Source of the DNA: Rutpela maculata
Taxonomy: Eukaryota; Arthropoda; Insecta; Coleoptera; Cerambycidae
Length of the DNA stretch: 64,000 bases
Assembly (NCBI GenBank): GCA_936432065.2
Contig: OW386292.2
Location: forward strand, 99,281,829-99,345,828
Direction of reading: 5' to 3'
Of this stretch, positions 20,985 through 30,812 are shown piece after piece. The notes below the pieces were generated by a model. The model was not told the origin of the DNA. It ran no database searches and saw only the letters and a program-made list of their open reading frames with translations. Every line of letters begins with the position of its first letter. Positions within the stretch are counted from its first letter, which is position 1. The position numbers and the translations under genes are program-made.

Positions 20985-21290
20985 CAAGCAAAGTGTCCCA
21001 CTTTGTTACAGTAGTAACTTTATTGTGGACGCCCATCATGGTCTCCGCATTTGGAATGTAGTTTCCTGGCGTCTGAGGCGTTCTGATATGTCTTTGAATT
21101 AAATTCATTCCTATTATAGTATTGTTGTTGAGGTTTGTCTTGTCTCTGTTGAGACTGATTGTGTGATTCGGACTTCGAAAATTGGGATATCTTGTTGGCT
21201 GGTTATAATGTTGTTGTGGGCTGATAGTTTTGCCGCGGCAGTGTTGACCAAGCGTAATTTGGTTGATACCTGCTCCTTCTCTGTTGGCTA
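20985..21290 (-). pseudogene. element A nucleocapsid region with degenerate zinc knuckles
   Basis: After a glutamine/asparagine-rich linker (SESHNQSQQRQDKPQQQYYN) one minus-strand frame gives HSKCGDHDG, a stop, and YYCNKVGHFACGNGY. These are remnants of CCHC knuckles, C-x2-C-x4-H type, with one stop codon between them at about 21010. Such knuckles bind genomic RNA. Confidence 0.6.
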
Positions 21291-22130
21291 GGTGTATACG
21301 TGTGTGCTAAGTGGGGTCCGAAAAGGTTGGCGGCATCCACTTGCACCTGCCATGGAGCGTGTATTTATGTCCTCTAATTTGTCTATAATTTTCTTAAACT
21401 TCTTCCAATCCATCTCATCGTTTAGCACAAACCGATAATGGGCATATATTTCTGTACTTTCAAAAATGTTTTTGAATTTTTGGAGGTCTAGAGATGGATC
21501 GTACTCCCCGTATAATGAAAGTAGGTCGAAGTAGTATTCCCTTATGCTTCCATTGGCTCTTTGCCTTCTCCTATATAGTTTTCTTTCCAGTGATAGATTT
21601 GTACCGTCTGAGGAATACTCGCTCAAAAAGTCCGTCTTTATATCCGCCCAAGTCTTGGTGTTGTTTCCGTCATCCGCTTTATAGATTTCAAACCACAAGT
21701 TCGCGGCTCCTTCTAGGGAGGACTGGAAGTAAGAAATCGTGAGCGAGTTGCTCCATCCATTGGCAGCGCTTGTCCTGTCATATTGTTTTATAAATTCTGT
21801 TGCATTGTCAGTGCAAGGATTAAATGTTTGGCATAGAAATGATTTTTTCTTGATGCCGAAGTTTTCTACCAGGGTACTGTTTGCCATGTTCATGTCTTTT
21901 TCCTGGCGGACTTCGCGTCTTGGCTCTTCTAATAATTCCAGAGTTCTTCTTATGGCTCCTAAGCCTGTGGTCAGTTGAATTTCTTTTGCCGCCCTTGTGC
22001 CTTCTAGACTCGTTCTTCTTTCTCCGTACTCTCCCTCTGTCTCTTTGACATGTGGGTTCCAGTCCAACTTTTTCCTACTGCTGTCAGTGGTCAATTGTTT
22101 TCTGGCAGTTTTGGGCAATTCCCCTGCCAA
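21288..22130 (-). CDS. element A gag
   Basis: An open 280-codon frame. Residues about 95-260 have the retrotransposon gag pattern: FIKQYDRTSAANGWSN, ISYFQSSLEGAANLWFEIY, TWADIKTDFLSEYSS, ERKLYRRRQRANGSIREYYF and FESTEIYAHYRF. The Y-F-x-x-x-L-x-G-x-A-x-x-W-F core is that of PF03732-like gag domains, which form the virus-like particle. The N-terminal 100 residues overlap the first copy of the tandem duplication at 21997-22570. The frame has no stop, in contrast to the pol part. Confidence 0.7.
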   Translation of the reverse strand: MAGELPKTARKQLTTDSSRKKLDWNPHVKETEGEYGERRTSLEGTRAAKEIQLTTGLGAIRRTLELLEEPRREVRQEKDMNMANSTLVENFGIKKKSFLCQTFNPCTDNATEFIKQYDRTSAANGWSNSLTISYFQSSLEGAANLWFEIYKADDGNNTKTWADIKTDFLSEYSSDGTNLSLERKLYRRRQRANGSIREYYFDLLSLYGEYDPSLDLQKFKNIFESTEIYAHYRFVLNDEMDWKKFKKIIDKLEDINTRSMAGASGCRQPFRTPLSTHVYT

Positions 22131-22570
22131 TACGAGCCCTGAGGGTGTGGTGCGCTGCCCTCGTGAACCTCTGATGATTCTGGTGACGATTCTGGTGGCG
22201 AACGTGGAAGGCTTGGCCTTCGAATAATTCGCTGCTATGGTGAGGAGGTTTCCTTAATTATACCGTATCGTGCCTTCTAGACTCGTTCTTCTTTCTCCGG
22301 GTTGCTTTCTGTACTCTCCCTCTGTCTCTTTGACATGTGGGTTCCAGGCCAACTTTTTCCCACTGCTGTCAGTGGTCAATTGTTTTCTGGCAGTTTTGGG
22401 CAATTCCCCTGCCAATACGACCCCTGGGGGTGTTGGTATGCTGGCCTCATGAACCTCTGATGATTCTGGTGACGATTCTGGTGGCGAACGTGGAAGGCTT
22501 GGCCTTCGAATAATTCGCTGCTATGGTGAGTTGGTTTAAAGGATATTTCCTTAATTATACAGTATACCTT
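21997..22570 (-). repeat. tandem duplication of the gag start of element A (273 and about 300 bp)
   Basis: GTGCCTTCTAGACTCGTTCT starts at 21997 and again at 22270. Both copies run through TTTGACATGTGGGTTCCAG, TGTCAGTGGTCAATTG, GGAAGGCTTGGCCTTCG and end in CCTTAATTATAC. Copy two has extra bases (GGGTTGCTTT near 22299, GTTTAAAGGATA near 22535). In translation both encode the same N-terminal gag text (HPQGSYWQGNCPKLPENN type), so coding sequence was duplicated. Confidence 0.85.
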
Positions 22571-23634
22571 GCTTCTTGACCTAGTATTTCTTATGTCTTC
22601 TTGGACATATGTATAAATATTGGCATCTAATATTGTTGCGAGAGAAGAAAAAAATGAAATAAACACATAAATATATTCACACATACACAATTTTTTTTTG
22701 GGGAGGAGGGGCATACTCCTTTCCAAATAATCTTAACATTTTGGCTTTGCCCACTCGGGGATGTTGGAGGTAATGGGTCTCGGGACCTCTTCAGAAATAA
22801 ACATTTGTTCTTTGCTAGGAACAGTCGGAGAGTTGTTAGGTTGTTTTTAGCTCTCTGGGCCTTACGAAATTCCCTTCTCTTTTTATTTGCCTGTACCCGC
22901 GACATTACTAATAGCCGAAACAAATGTGTTTATTCTTACTAAGTACCCAGATAACAAATTACTAGACCCTTTTTTAGAAGTCTCAACACTTACCCTTTCC
23001 CGCCAGCTCAAAACTGACTAAAATGAAAGAAAATAAAAAATATCCTTTACTTTTTAAAAGATTTCCTCCTTTAATTGGAGATAGATTATATCATAATTCG
23101 TACTTTTCCTCGCCAGCCAGAGATTGACTAAAATGAAGAGAAAAGTAAAAAACGAGATTGCAATCGGAATATTTTCCGTCAGCCAAAAACTGAAATGAAA
23201 GGAAAATATTTCCCACCAAGTAAAAAAAAATAAAATTTTAAAATGATCACATATTTTGTCAAATTATATTCCCTTTCAGAATTCTGCCACAACAACCATT
23301 CCGACCAAAACCGGAGCTGGCGCCTCCATCATATGTCACGACCACCCGTTCCGATGGTCACAACTAGGGGGCACTTGACTTTTGGAGCGGTTCTGGCAAT
23401 ATTTTGCAGCAAACACAAAATTCATGTTTGAAAATAATGAAGAGAAATATCGAATAAAATTATACGAAATTTTATGCAAGGTTTTATACACCAAAAAATA
23501 AAATACCGTATTTTTACACTAATATAATAAGTAACAAACTACACAAAGCACGTCTATGAATTAGCTAAATTGTACCCAAGTCGCCCGCACTGTTTTCCAA
23601 GGTTTTACCAAAGATTTGGTTTTACTACCAAATG
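22571..23634. other. no recognisable gene; possible 5' leader of element A
   Basis: The minus strand at 22627-22923 has a very basic frame (MSRVQANKKRREFRKAQRA) that matches nothing I know. Between 22980 and 23230, short phrases such as CGCCAGC and GACTAAAATGAA recur three times, a decayed repeat. No LTR end could be defined. Confidence 0.4.
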
Positions 23635-24171
23635 GTTCGTGCGCGACGATCTGTGCAAACCATTCCTGCCATTCAGTGCTACTAAGAAAGCCGACTGTGT
23701 TACTTATGTGTTGTGCAAAGAAATACATTCATTAATTAATTTATATGATTTAAAACCTGTGAAAGCTATGGTCTTTATGATAAAAGGAACGGTGAGTCGC
23801 GGACACAACCTACGTCATATTTTTTTCGTTGAATGGCATGAGCAATTCCGAAATTGCCAAAAATTTGAAAATAGTTATTATATATTTATTTGACAGTACT
23901 CCAATCAGTCAAGTTTTTGCGCGATGATCTGCGCAAACCGTACCCGCCATTCAGGGCCACTAAGCAAGTCGACTGTGTTACGTGTTGTGTAAAACAATAC
24001 ATTTAATTAATATACATGATTTAAAGCCTAGTGAAAGCTATGGTCTTCATGATAAAAGGAATTGTGAAGTCGCGGAAACAACCTATTGCGTATTTTTTTT
24101 TCATTGAATGGCATGAGCAATCCCGAAATTGCAAAGAATTTAAAAATAGTTATTAACATTTATTTGACATT
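23635..24171 (+). repeat. direct duplication of about 260 bp
   Basis: Copy one (23635-23897) and copy two (23913-24171) share GATCTGYGCAAACC, GCCATTCAG, CGACTGTGTTAC, GAAAGCTATGGTCTT, ATGATAAAAGGAA, GAATGGCATGAGCAAT and end in ATTTATTTGACA. Identity is about 80%. The 107-codon frame that copy one supports from 23570 is not conserved in copy two, so the unit is probably non-coding. Confidence 0.75.
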
Positions 24172-24211
24172 GGTCTGAAAACGAACGTAACAGCCTGTGA
24201 TCAGTTCAGTT

Positions 24212-24363
24212 AGGGCGAGAGTTGTACCAACTAGGTTCAAACCAAATTCAGCTTGATCCAAGATCAAAATCCATGGTTACGATTGTTGGAACAATCGTAA
24301 CATTGGCTTTTGACTCTGGATCAAGCTGAATTTGGCTTGAACTTGGTTGGTATAACTCGCCCT
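24212..24363. mobile_element. 152-bp near-perfect foldback (hairpin MITE)
   Basis: Two arms of about 74 bp face each other with a two-base centre at 24286-24287. The ends are AGGGCGAG ... CTCGCCCT, the middle phrase is AAATTCAGCTTGATCCA and its inverse, and the innermost part is TTACGATTGTT/AACAATCGTAA, exact. Arms differ at about 15% of positions, mostly scattered. The ends lie in T/TA-rich sequence compatible with a TTA target duplication. There is no coding frame. Confidence 0.8.
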
Positions 24364-24485
24364 TAAAGTGCGATTAACAGCTTGGTGGCGGAAACTAAGA
24401 GATAATAGGCAAGAACAGGACACACCCATAAACACACACCCATAAAACACATACTTCATTGTTAAAAGAACGATGGCAGGCAACA

Positions 24486-24637
24486 TGAAATATTTCCTGT
24501 TTGATTTACCTCATTTAGTAAAGGGCATATGCAGCAATATGCTAAAATATGATCGTTTTACCTGGAAGAATAAGAAAGAAGTCGCAAGTTAGAAGCATTG
24601 ATTTCCGAATGCTACATAAGCTCACTGATGAATATAT
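24486..24637 (+). pseudogene. P-element-like transposase, piece 1
   Basis: The frame NMKYFLFDLPHLVKGICSN then MLKYDRFTWKNKKEVAS matches the Y-x-x-x-D-x-P-H-L-x-K segment of P-element/THAP9 transposases, which carries a catalytic Asp. In the next frame DFRMLHKLTDEYIY follows up to 24637, where a CR1-like LINE begins. The gene resumes at 28096 with the sequence expected next in this family, so the LINE split it. Confidence 0.7.
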
Positions 24638-24644
24638 ATGAAAG

Positions 24645-25031
24645 AACCAAATAAAAGCAGTTATAAACTAAAGATCGTAGGTATGATTGAAAAATACAGT
24701 GAGGATCAGGTAGTGAAATTTATTAAGTGCCAAAATGAAGTATGTTCTGACAATAGTAAGTGTACAGTAGCAAAAATTTGGCCCCTCAGGAAGAATAATC
24801 GCGTATATCAAGCGCTTGTAGAAGTTGATGCAGAATCTTATTGTAAGGCGTTAAAACAAGAGTACCTATTTGTTAATTATGATGTTTGCAGAATCTATGA
24901 TGCAATTGAATTAAAAATATGTTTCAAATGTAGAGGTCTAAATCACTATGAGAAAACATGTGCTAGTAAAAACTATACATGCCCGAAATGTTCGTTGTCC
25001 CACAGTATCAAAGACTGCCCTGGTGATTGCT
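24645..25031 (+). CDS. CR1-like ORF1, C-terminal part with zinc knuckles
   Basis: The open frame reads KLKIVGMIEKYSEDQVVKFI, KCTVAKIWPLRKNNRVYQAL, LKQEYLFVNYDVCRIYDAI, then CFKCRGLNHYEKTC and CPKCSLSHSIKDC, and stops at TAG 25031. The RRM-like segment with VNYD...CRIYD followed by two C-x2-C-x4-H-x4/5-C knuckles is typical of Jockey-superfamily gag-like ORF1 proteins. The ATG at 24638 lies in the target duplication, so the natural N-terminus is missing. Confidence 0.7.
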
Positions 25032-25159
25032 AGCCCAAGGTCTATTAATTGTGTAAATGCCAAATTAACCGATAATAGTCATTTTGTATGGGACGGGGAA
25101 AGTTGTACGGTTTATAAAAAGAAGCTTGCTCATTATAAGGAATCTTTATTCGGTAACAA

Positions 25160-25860
25160 GTAGCAATTATTTGAAAGCGAGATTGAAAATCCCAATATTG
25201 GAACTCTGCCGTCAAATAAGTCCTTTCATGTTTACTACCAAAATGTACGAGGTTTAAAATCTAAAACTTATGATTTATTTAACTTTGTCCTTGCAAGTCA
25301 GTTTCATTTAATTGCTCTTACCGAGACATGGCTGGACTCTACTGTGCACGATTCCGAACTTTTTCCTGCTGACTATTCTGTCTACAGGGTAGATCGTAAT
25401 TTCGATTGAACAAATAAAAACAGGGGAGGGGGAGTACTACTTGCTTTAAGGAAATCGTTTAATGCAACGTTAATAGATCTTACTGATTTCTCTGATTTGT
25501 TTGCTGATATAGATTTAATTGGAATTAGAATGTTTTCCTTGTTTTTCTGTTATTTTTCTGGTCTTATATATTCCACCTACTGTCAATGCTGAAACCTATG
25601 AGGCTTTTTTAGACACATATTTTCTGACTGAAGAGAAGTTAGTTATATTGGGTGATTTTAATATTCCAACCTACGTAACTTACAAGTCCACTAACGTTAT
25701 TATGGATCGGTATATTGCCTCAATAACTTGGATCTTAAACAGTATAATGAAATTTTAAATTACAACAGACTCTTAGACTTAGTCCTTAGTAGATTCAATA
25801 TTCATGTTCAGAAATCTGATAACTACTTGCTTTCAGAGGATTCGTAACATCCACCTTTAG
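25160..25860 (+). pseudogene. CR1-like ORF2, endonuclease domain, frameshifted
   Basis: One frame gives FHVYYQNVRGLKSKTYDLFN, FHLIALTETWLDSTVHDSEL, YSVYRVDRNFD and, after a TGA at 25407, GGGVLLALRKSFNATL. Another frame gives KLVILGDFNIPTYV at about 25640 and a third RLLDLVLSR at about 25765. These are QN, TETW, GGG, GDFN and DLV, the ordered motifs of the APE-type endonuclease. The SDH-type ending is not clear. At least three frame breaks. Confidence 0.7.
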
Positions 25861-25879
25861 ATCTGTGCTTTAACCTAAA

Positions 25880-27890
25880 TTCTGGCTATAAGAAACGTAA
25901 TAATCATAATTACTCATTGTTTAACTTCAAAAATGCTGATTTTAATAAACTGTACCAAGATTTGAGTAGCATTGACTGGTATTTTTTAACTAATTATAAA
26001 AATGTAAACGATGCCTGTTTACATTTTTATGAGGTATTAAATGCTGTTTTTGCAGAAAGTGTTCCCAAAACAACCCCGAAAAACGCTTCATATCCACTTT
26101 GGTTCAGCAGAAGTATCATTAGCGAGATTAAAGAAAAATCTCGTTTATGGCACTTATATAAAGAAAAGGAGGATATCTGAATCAATTTAAGTTATTACGC
26201 TCCAAAATCAAACGAGATGTTGACTCTGCACATAAAAAATATATCGAAAATTCGAAATTGCAAATTAAATCTAATCCTACTTGCTTTTGGTCTTTTCTTA
26301 ATAACATGCGTAATTCATCTACAATCAATGTCCTACGGCAACAGCCAGCTTAATGATTCTCAAAGCATAGTCAATGCGTTTGCTAGTTACTTTCAGTCTG
26401 CTTTTATATCATCATCTGATTACGTTAAAGCAAATCAGGATGACACTTTCGATATCCCACAACTTAATACTCAAATTATCAAAATGGAAGAAGTTCTTAT
26501 AGCCTTAAAGAAATGTAAAAACAAATTAACTACTGGTCCTGATGGAATTCCATCTTTTCTACTAAGATACTGCGCCATTATCTTCGCTTTACCGCTGACT
26601 ATTATCTTTAATCTAGCTCTTCAAACAGAAACATTTCCTCAAGTTTGGTGTAGGTCAAAAATTTGTCCTATATTCAAAAAAAGGTGACAAGAATGCAATT
26701 GAGAACTCTAGAACTAGTTATTCTCTGTAACTTTGGCAAGCTTTTTGAGGTTATCTTATATGATATCTTATCTTTTCATACGAAATCTCAAATATCAGTT
26801 CATCAGCTGGTAGGTCAACAACCACTAATCTTGTAAGTATTACCTGCTACATCTCTTGATCAAGGTGGTCAGGTTGATGTAATTTATACTGACCTCTCCA
26901 AAGCTTTCGATAGGCTAGATCATGGTATCTTATTGAAAAAATTATCAACCTTTGGGCTAACCACGCACTTTATCAATTTTTTGTGTTCATATCTGTCTAA
27001 TAGGCTATTAAATGTACAGTGTCATGACTTCACATCAGTTCAAGTACCGGCAACACCGGGAGTACCGCAGGGCTCAGTTCTTGGACCCCTACTCTTCATA
27101 TTATTCATTAATGATATTTGTCAGGACATTGAGACATGTAATGCTCTCCTATATGCCGATGACCTCAAGCTATTTACCTCGATTAAGTCAATAAGCGATT
27201 GTGATAAATTACAGCAAGATCTCACCAAAATTAATAATTGGTGTAATACTAATAAGTTACCGTTAAAAAACTAATTCAATAACTTTTTCGTATAATATAG
27301 GTAGTGAAGCCATTACCAGATGTTCCGAATTCAAGGACTTGGGTGTTATCTTTGATTCCACACTAACTTTTATTCCTCATATTAATTACATAATAGCTAA
27401 TTCCAATAAGAATTTGGGCTTTATTATGAGAAACTCAAGGCACTTTAAAGATGTTTCAACAACTACTTTACTGTTTAATGCCTTTGTCAGGTCTAAACTA
27501 GAATACTCTTCAGTTGTCTGGAACCCAAACTATGAAACTCATATTTCTAACTTAGAAAAAGTTCAGAGGAAGCATGTTAAATACCTTTCTTATAAGTCTG
27601 ATGGTGTTTATCCAGCTGTTGGTACGTTGGTACATTGCGATCTGAATTATTGGCTAGATTTAACTTAAATGAATTAGCGTTACGACGAGCATACTTTGCT
27701 GTACTCTTTTTACATAAACTTTTAACCAATAAAATTAACTGTCCTGAGCTATTAAATGAAATTCACTTCAATATACCCTCTTTTCAAACTCGATCGTATT
27801 CTTTATTTTATTTACCAACTCCTCGTACTAATTTATTAAAATTCTCACCTATTTACTCTATGTGCTCACAAGAGTATCCCAATATCAGGC
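25880..27890 (+). pseudogene. CR1-like ORF2, linker and reverse transcriptase, frameshifted
   Basis: From 25917 the linker frame contains NFKNADFNKLYQDLSSIDWY and PLWFSRSIISEIKEKSRLW. RT follows: LKKCKNKLTTGPDGIPSFLL (fingers), a damaged stretch at 26700-26880, then TDLSKAFDRLDH (first catalytic Asp, about 26890), GVPQGSVLGPLLFILFINDI and LLYADDLKLF (YADD, about 27150). The thumb reads FKDLGVIFDSTLTFIPHINY and the end FVRSKLEYSSVVWNPNYETH. Stops and shifts near 26686, 26760, 27270 and 27660 show decay, though the catalytic motifs survive. Confidence 0.8.
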
Positions 27891-28095
27891 GGACTTAGAT
27901 CTTTTTAACTATAGTATTTGTAATATTAGGAAATGCATTTTAGGTAATTAAATTATATAATAGGATTGTATTTAAGATTGTCTTTATATAGAGATATATA
28001 CTTTTGTTTTTATTATTTGTATCTTCCTGCCCTTTAATTGGATTCTTTCTGTCTGGGCAGTTGTATCTTTAAATAAATAAATAAATAAATAAAAA

Positions 28096-28300
28096 ATGAA
28101 AGTTAAAAACGCTACCCAAGTGTTTTCTCCAGTCTTCAATAAGAGCACTTGTAACACATAGTAAATACAAAGTTACAAAATTACAACTATTATTGTGTAT
28201 CTGTTGTAGGCAATGATGCGTTACCACAGGAAGCAATTGGAATAGACCATTTTCTTCCATGCATGGACAAATTTCTCGATTCTTTAAATGTGTTACGGTT
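28096..28300 (+). pseudogene. P-element-like transposase, piece 2
   Basis: Immediately after the LINE the frame reads MKVKNATQVFSPVF, the K-M-K-V-x-x-A-T-Q-V-F/L-S motif that follows the HKLTDEYI segment in this family. A TTGTTGTAG acceptor-like site at about 28209 precedes GNDALPQEAIGIDHFLPCM and DKFLDSLNVL, the next conserved block (F-x-x-x-x-D-x-x-F-D-x-L-N). The sequence then becomes unrecognisable until piece 3 at 30180. Confidence 0.65.
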
Positions 28301-30170
28301 GATTTTCACATTTAATAATGGCCAGAAATTTATGTACTAATTTTCGTTACTTTCCCAAATTTTATTGTGCATTTGAGCCTATTGATACCGTCTCTCGCAA
28401 TAGATATTAATAGAGTATAACTGGTTGCATAATAGCACTACCTGGTTCATGTTGGCCATTGAATGCGTTTTGTTACAGTGAGTACGGGTGAGTGCGTTCA
28501 GATATTCATTAAGAGAGTGCATTGCAAAAACGCCCTTTTAAAGCTTCTACAATGGCTAGTATTGTTGATTAAACCTTCTTTTGGTGGGTAGATTTATGAG
28601 GGGACGGCTTTCAGAGTATTATGATAAGATTTGTGGATATAAATAAAGTTAGGAAAATCTATTCTAGTTGTGGGGTACGCCGTGGAGTGGAAATTCTAAA
28701 CGTACCGAGACGGAAGACAAGAACTTGACATTTTGAAAGAGGACATTTTCTTGGTCATTTTTCCTTTTGCTGTTAGAAGATTGAGTCGTCTGAATACGAG
28801 TTTTAGCAATACTGTAAGTTTTGCCCCATTTATGGGATTTAGTATTCATCACGACAAGATTAGTTGCATTTTCATTTGGTTTTGAGTATCGTTTTGGGGA
28901 AATACAGCTACGGATTTCCGGATAAAGTCAATTTTCAAAGCACGTGGCGTCGTCTGAATGCAAGATTTTGGAGTGCCATTTTGACGGTAAAGGACCTTTT
29001 TCAGCCCACATCTCATCTCAGGTACGTCTCTGAAAACCCACTTAAAGTTGAAATAGATTTGTAATTTAGGTTATTTATTTTATTTCAGGGCTGTTTGTTT
29101 TTTTGTTTGTTGTTCGTTTGTTAGTTGTTTCCTTGTTGAGTATATTACAAGTATTGGGATCTATTTGTTAGTTTATGGCTATTTGGATTGATACCTTATG
29201 GTTTTACTTGGATCTGTTACTCGTATTCTACTTGGGCTTTGTCACATTCTACACTTACGAGGGACTTCCAGCCTGACTCTGGTTTCAACTTCTAGTCCAG
29301 ATTTTGGTGTCTAGATGGTGGATTATTGACTGACATCTCGTGTATGTATGGTACTGGGGATCTCGGCACGTTACCTCGTAGATGGTCTACCACCTGCTGT
29401 TATCACCTGAACTACGCTACCCTGGTAGGACGGGAAAAGGTATTCAGACACTACCAAAGGTAAGCGGAATCATATTCTCTTAACGAGGTACATCAACTCA
29501 ACGTCCACGGGACAGTAAAATAAAATTTCAAGGAATATTGGTAATATTTTGCTTGTAACGTAAATCTCAGTAACATTTTAGATTTCAGTAATATTTGGTA
29601 TATTTTGTGTATCGTTACTTCACTAACTGAATAGTTTTGCCTTATTTTACAAATAGATGTCAATAATTTTAAGTAATTTTATGTTTTACCGTACCTTGTA
29701 GTTTTTTTTGTCACACTTCTGGCATATGACCTTTTGTACATTTATCAAGGATTTATTATTTTGTAAGTTATTTTGTGTATATTAGGTTAAGCGTGTGGGC
29801 CCCACTTATTAGTTCACTTATTAGAATATATTGTGATACTTGTACTGCGTACTGAGTTATCGGTGATAATTGTGAAATATTTTGTACTACGTACCCTGAT
29901 ATTTTATTAAATGTTTAATTAGAACGACGTTGTCTTTCATATCTGACCATCTACACCACCCCAATTATCGAAGCCACCCCCAAGGACCTGACTAGTCGGC
30001 CGTGTGAGACTCCCTCCTCCTAGCATTTTGCAGAGGGGGTACTGCACGTAAAATATTAAAATTTTGTTCAGGGCACAGGGTGACTACCCTACCCTGCGTT
30101 CGAGGTTTAGCAGCCTTTGGGGCCCCCTTTTATAAGTGGGTCCAGCCCCTGCAACAAATGGTTCATGTAT
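28301..30170. other. unidentified stretch interrupting the P-like gene
   Basis: About 1.9 kb without recognisable coding sequence. From 28900 to 29440 the plus strand is T- and G-rich. 29900-30150 is GC-richer than its surroundings, with runs of C and G (for example CCACCCCAATTATCG and GGGGCCCCC). LTR-like or untranslated sequence of another element is possible but no terminal repeats were found. Confidence 0.35.
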
Positions 30171-30179
30171 ACAACCGAA

Positions 30180-30680
30180 GGATGGGAAAATATTACGGCG
30201 TGCTGTTAAAAAAACACTGAGCATATGGCATTTTGGGATGCAGCCTTTACAGTACTTCAATCAGTCAAATTTTTTTCTGACAAAAAGGAATTGCAACCTC
30301 TTACAGTGACCAATTGGATTTTAATTCTGAAAAATATGAAGCAGCTTTGGGCTCATTTACAAAGTGAAGGATTTTTGTTTCTTATGACACGAAATTTAAG
30401 CCAAAATCCACTCGAGAAATGTTTCAGTTTTATACGTAGCCATGGTTCAAGAAAATCCATCATGCAGTGTTTTTTCATTTGCTTTTAAATCCCTGGTTAT
30501 TAACAATTTTTTTGCTGCTTATTCTGCTGGAACAAATTGTGAGGACGAGTCTGATGGTGCATGCCTACAAATTTCTTTAGAAACTCCTACTATTCATACT
30601 GATGAATGGGATAATGGAGAGCAACGAGTCGTTACTTTGAAAGCTACAAATGACTTTATGGTGATGAACATATGAGTAAC
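30180..30680 (+). pseudogene. P-element-like transposase, piece 3 (C-terminal part)
   Basis: The frame gives HMAFWDAAFTVLQSVKFF, PLTVTNWILILKNMKQLWAH, EGFLFLMTRNLSQNPLEKCF and SFIRSHGSR, then after a slip near 30440 ENPSCSVFSFAFKSLVINNF and an acidic tail. The L-x-T-R-x-L-x-Q-x-x-L-E-x-x-F-x-x-I-R motif, here MTRNLSQNPLEKCFSFIR, is characteristic of P-element/THAP9 transposases and supplies a catalytic Glu. The usual Asp of NQD is Asn-Pro here. Together with pieces 1 and 2 this covers the second half of one gene. Confidence 0.7.
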
Positions 30681-30812
30681 CTAGTCTGTGACTACACATA
30701 CGTTGAAGAGCTTATGTTGTATTTGTGTATATCAATGTGTAGTGTTTTATTCATTAAATCTAATTTGACAAAGGAAAATCCACCTAAATAGTCCTGAGGA
30801 TGTCAATAGATT

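Larger units (their letters stand above)
12092..22700 (-). mobile_element. old Gypsy-type LTR retrotransposon (element A), split by later insertions
   Basis: Reading the minus strand from about 22.6 kb down, one finds gag, CCHC zinc knuckle, aspartic protease (DTG), a spacer with a macro-domain-like motif, RT with an LDD motif, RNase H and integrase, the Ty3/Gypsy order. Frames break many times, and the internal order is interrupted by an R1-like LINE (12899-16632), a MITE (16894-17270) and an unidentified insert inside the protease (about 19970-20804). No LTR pair was found; the 3' end is cut by a SINE at 12091. The 5' end is uncertain because the gag start lies in a tandem duplication. Confidence 0.75.
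24645..28095 (+). mobile_element. CR1/Jockey-like LINE inserted in the P-like gene, 7-bp TSD
   Basis: The segment is bounded by ATGAAAG at 24638-24644 and 28096-28102. It contains, in order, the end of an ORF1 with zinc knuckles, an endonuclease region, an RT and a 3' tail of ATAA repeats (about 28070-28095), a tail type usual for the CR1/Jockey group. It is 5' truncated in ORF1. Flanking sequence on both sides belongs to one P-like transposase, confirming the boundaries. Confidence 0.85.

Noticed and set aside
22627..22923. A basic 98-codon protein on the minus strand
   Set aside because: No motif, low-complexity basic start and location in the probable leader of element A. Kept only as a note.
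23243..23431. Coding exon with Cys/His residues
   Set aside because: The residues do not form a known finger, and the flanks are decayed repeat.
28070..28095. An independent microsatellite of ATAA units
   Set aside because: It ends exactly at the TSD of the CR1-like element and is its 3' tail.
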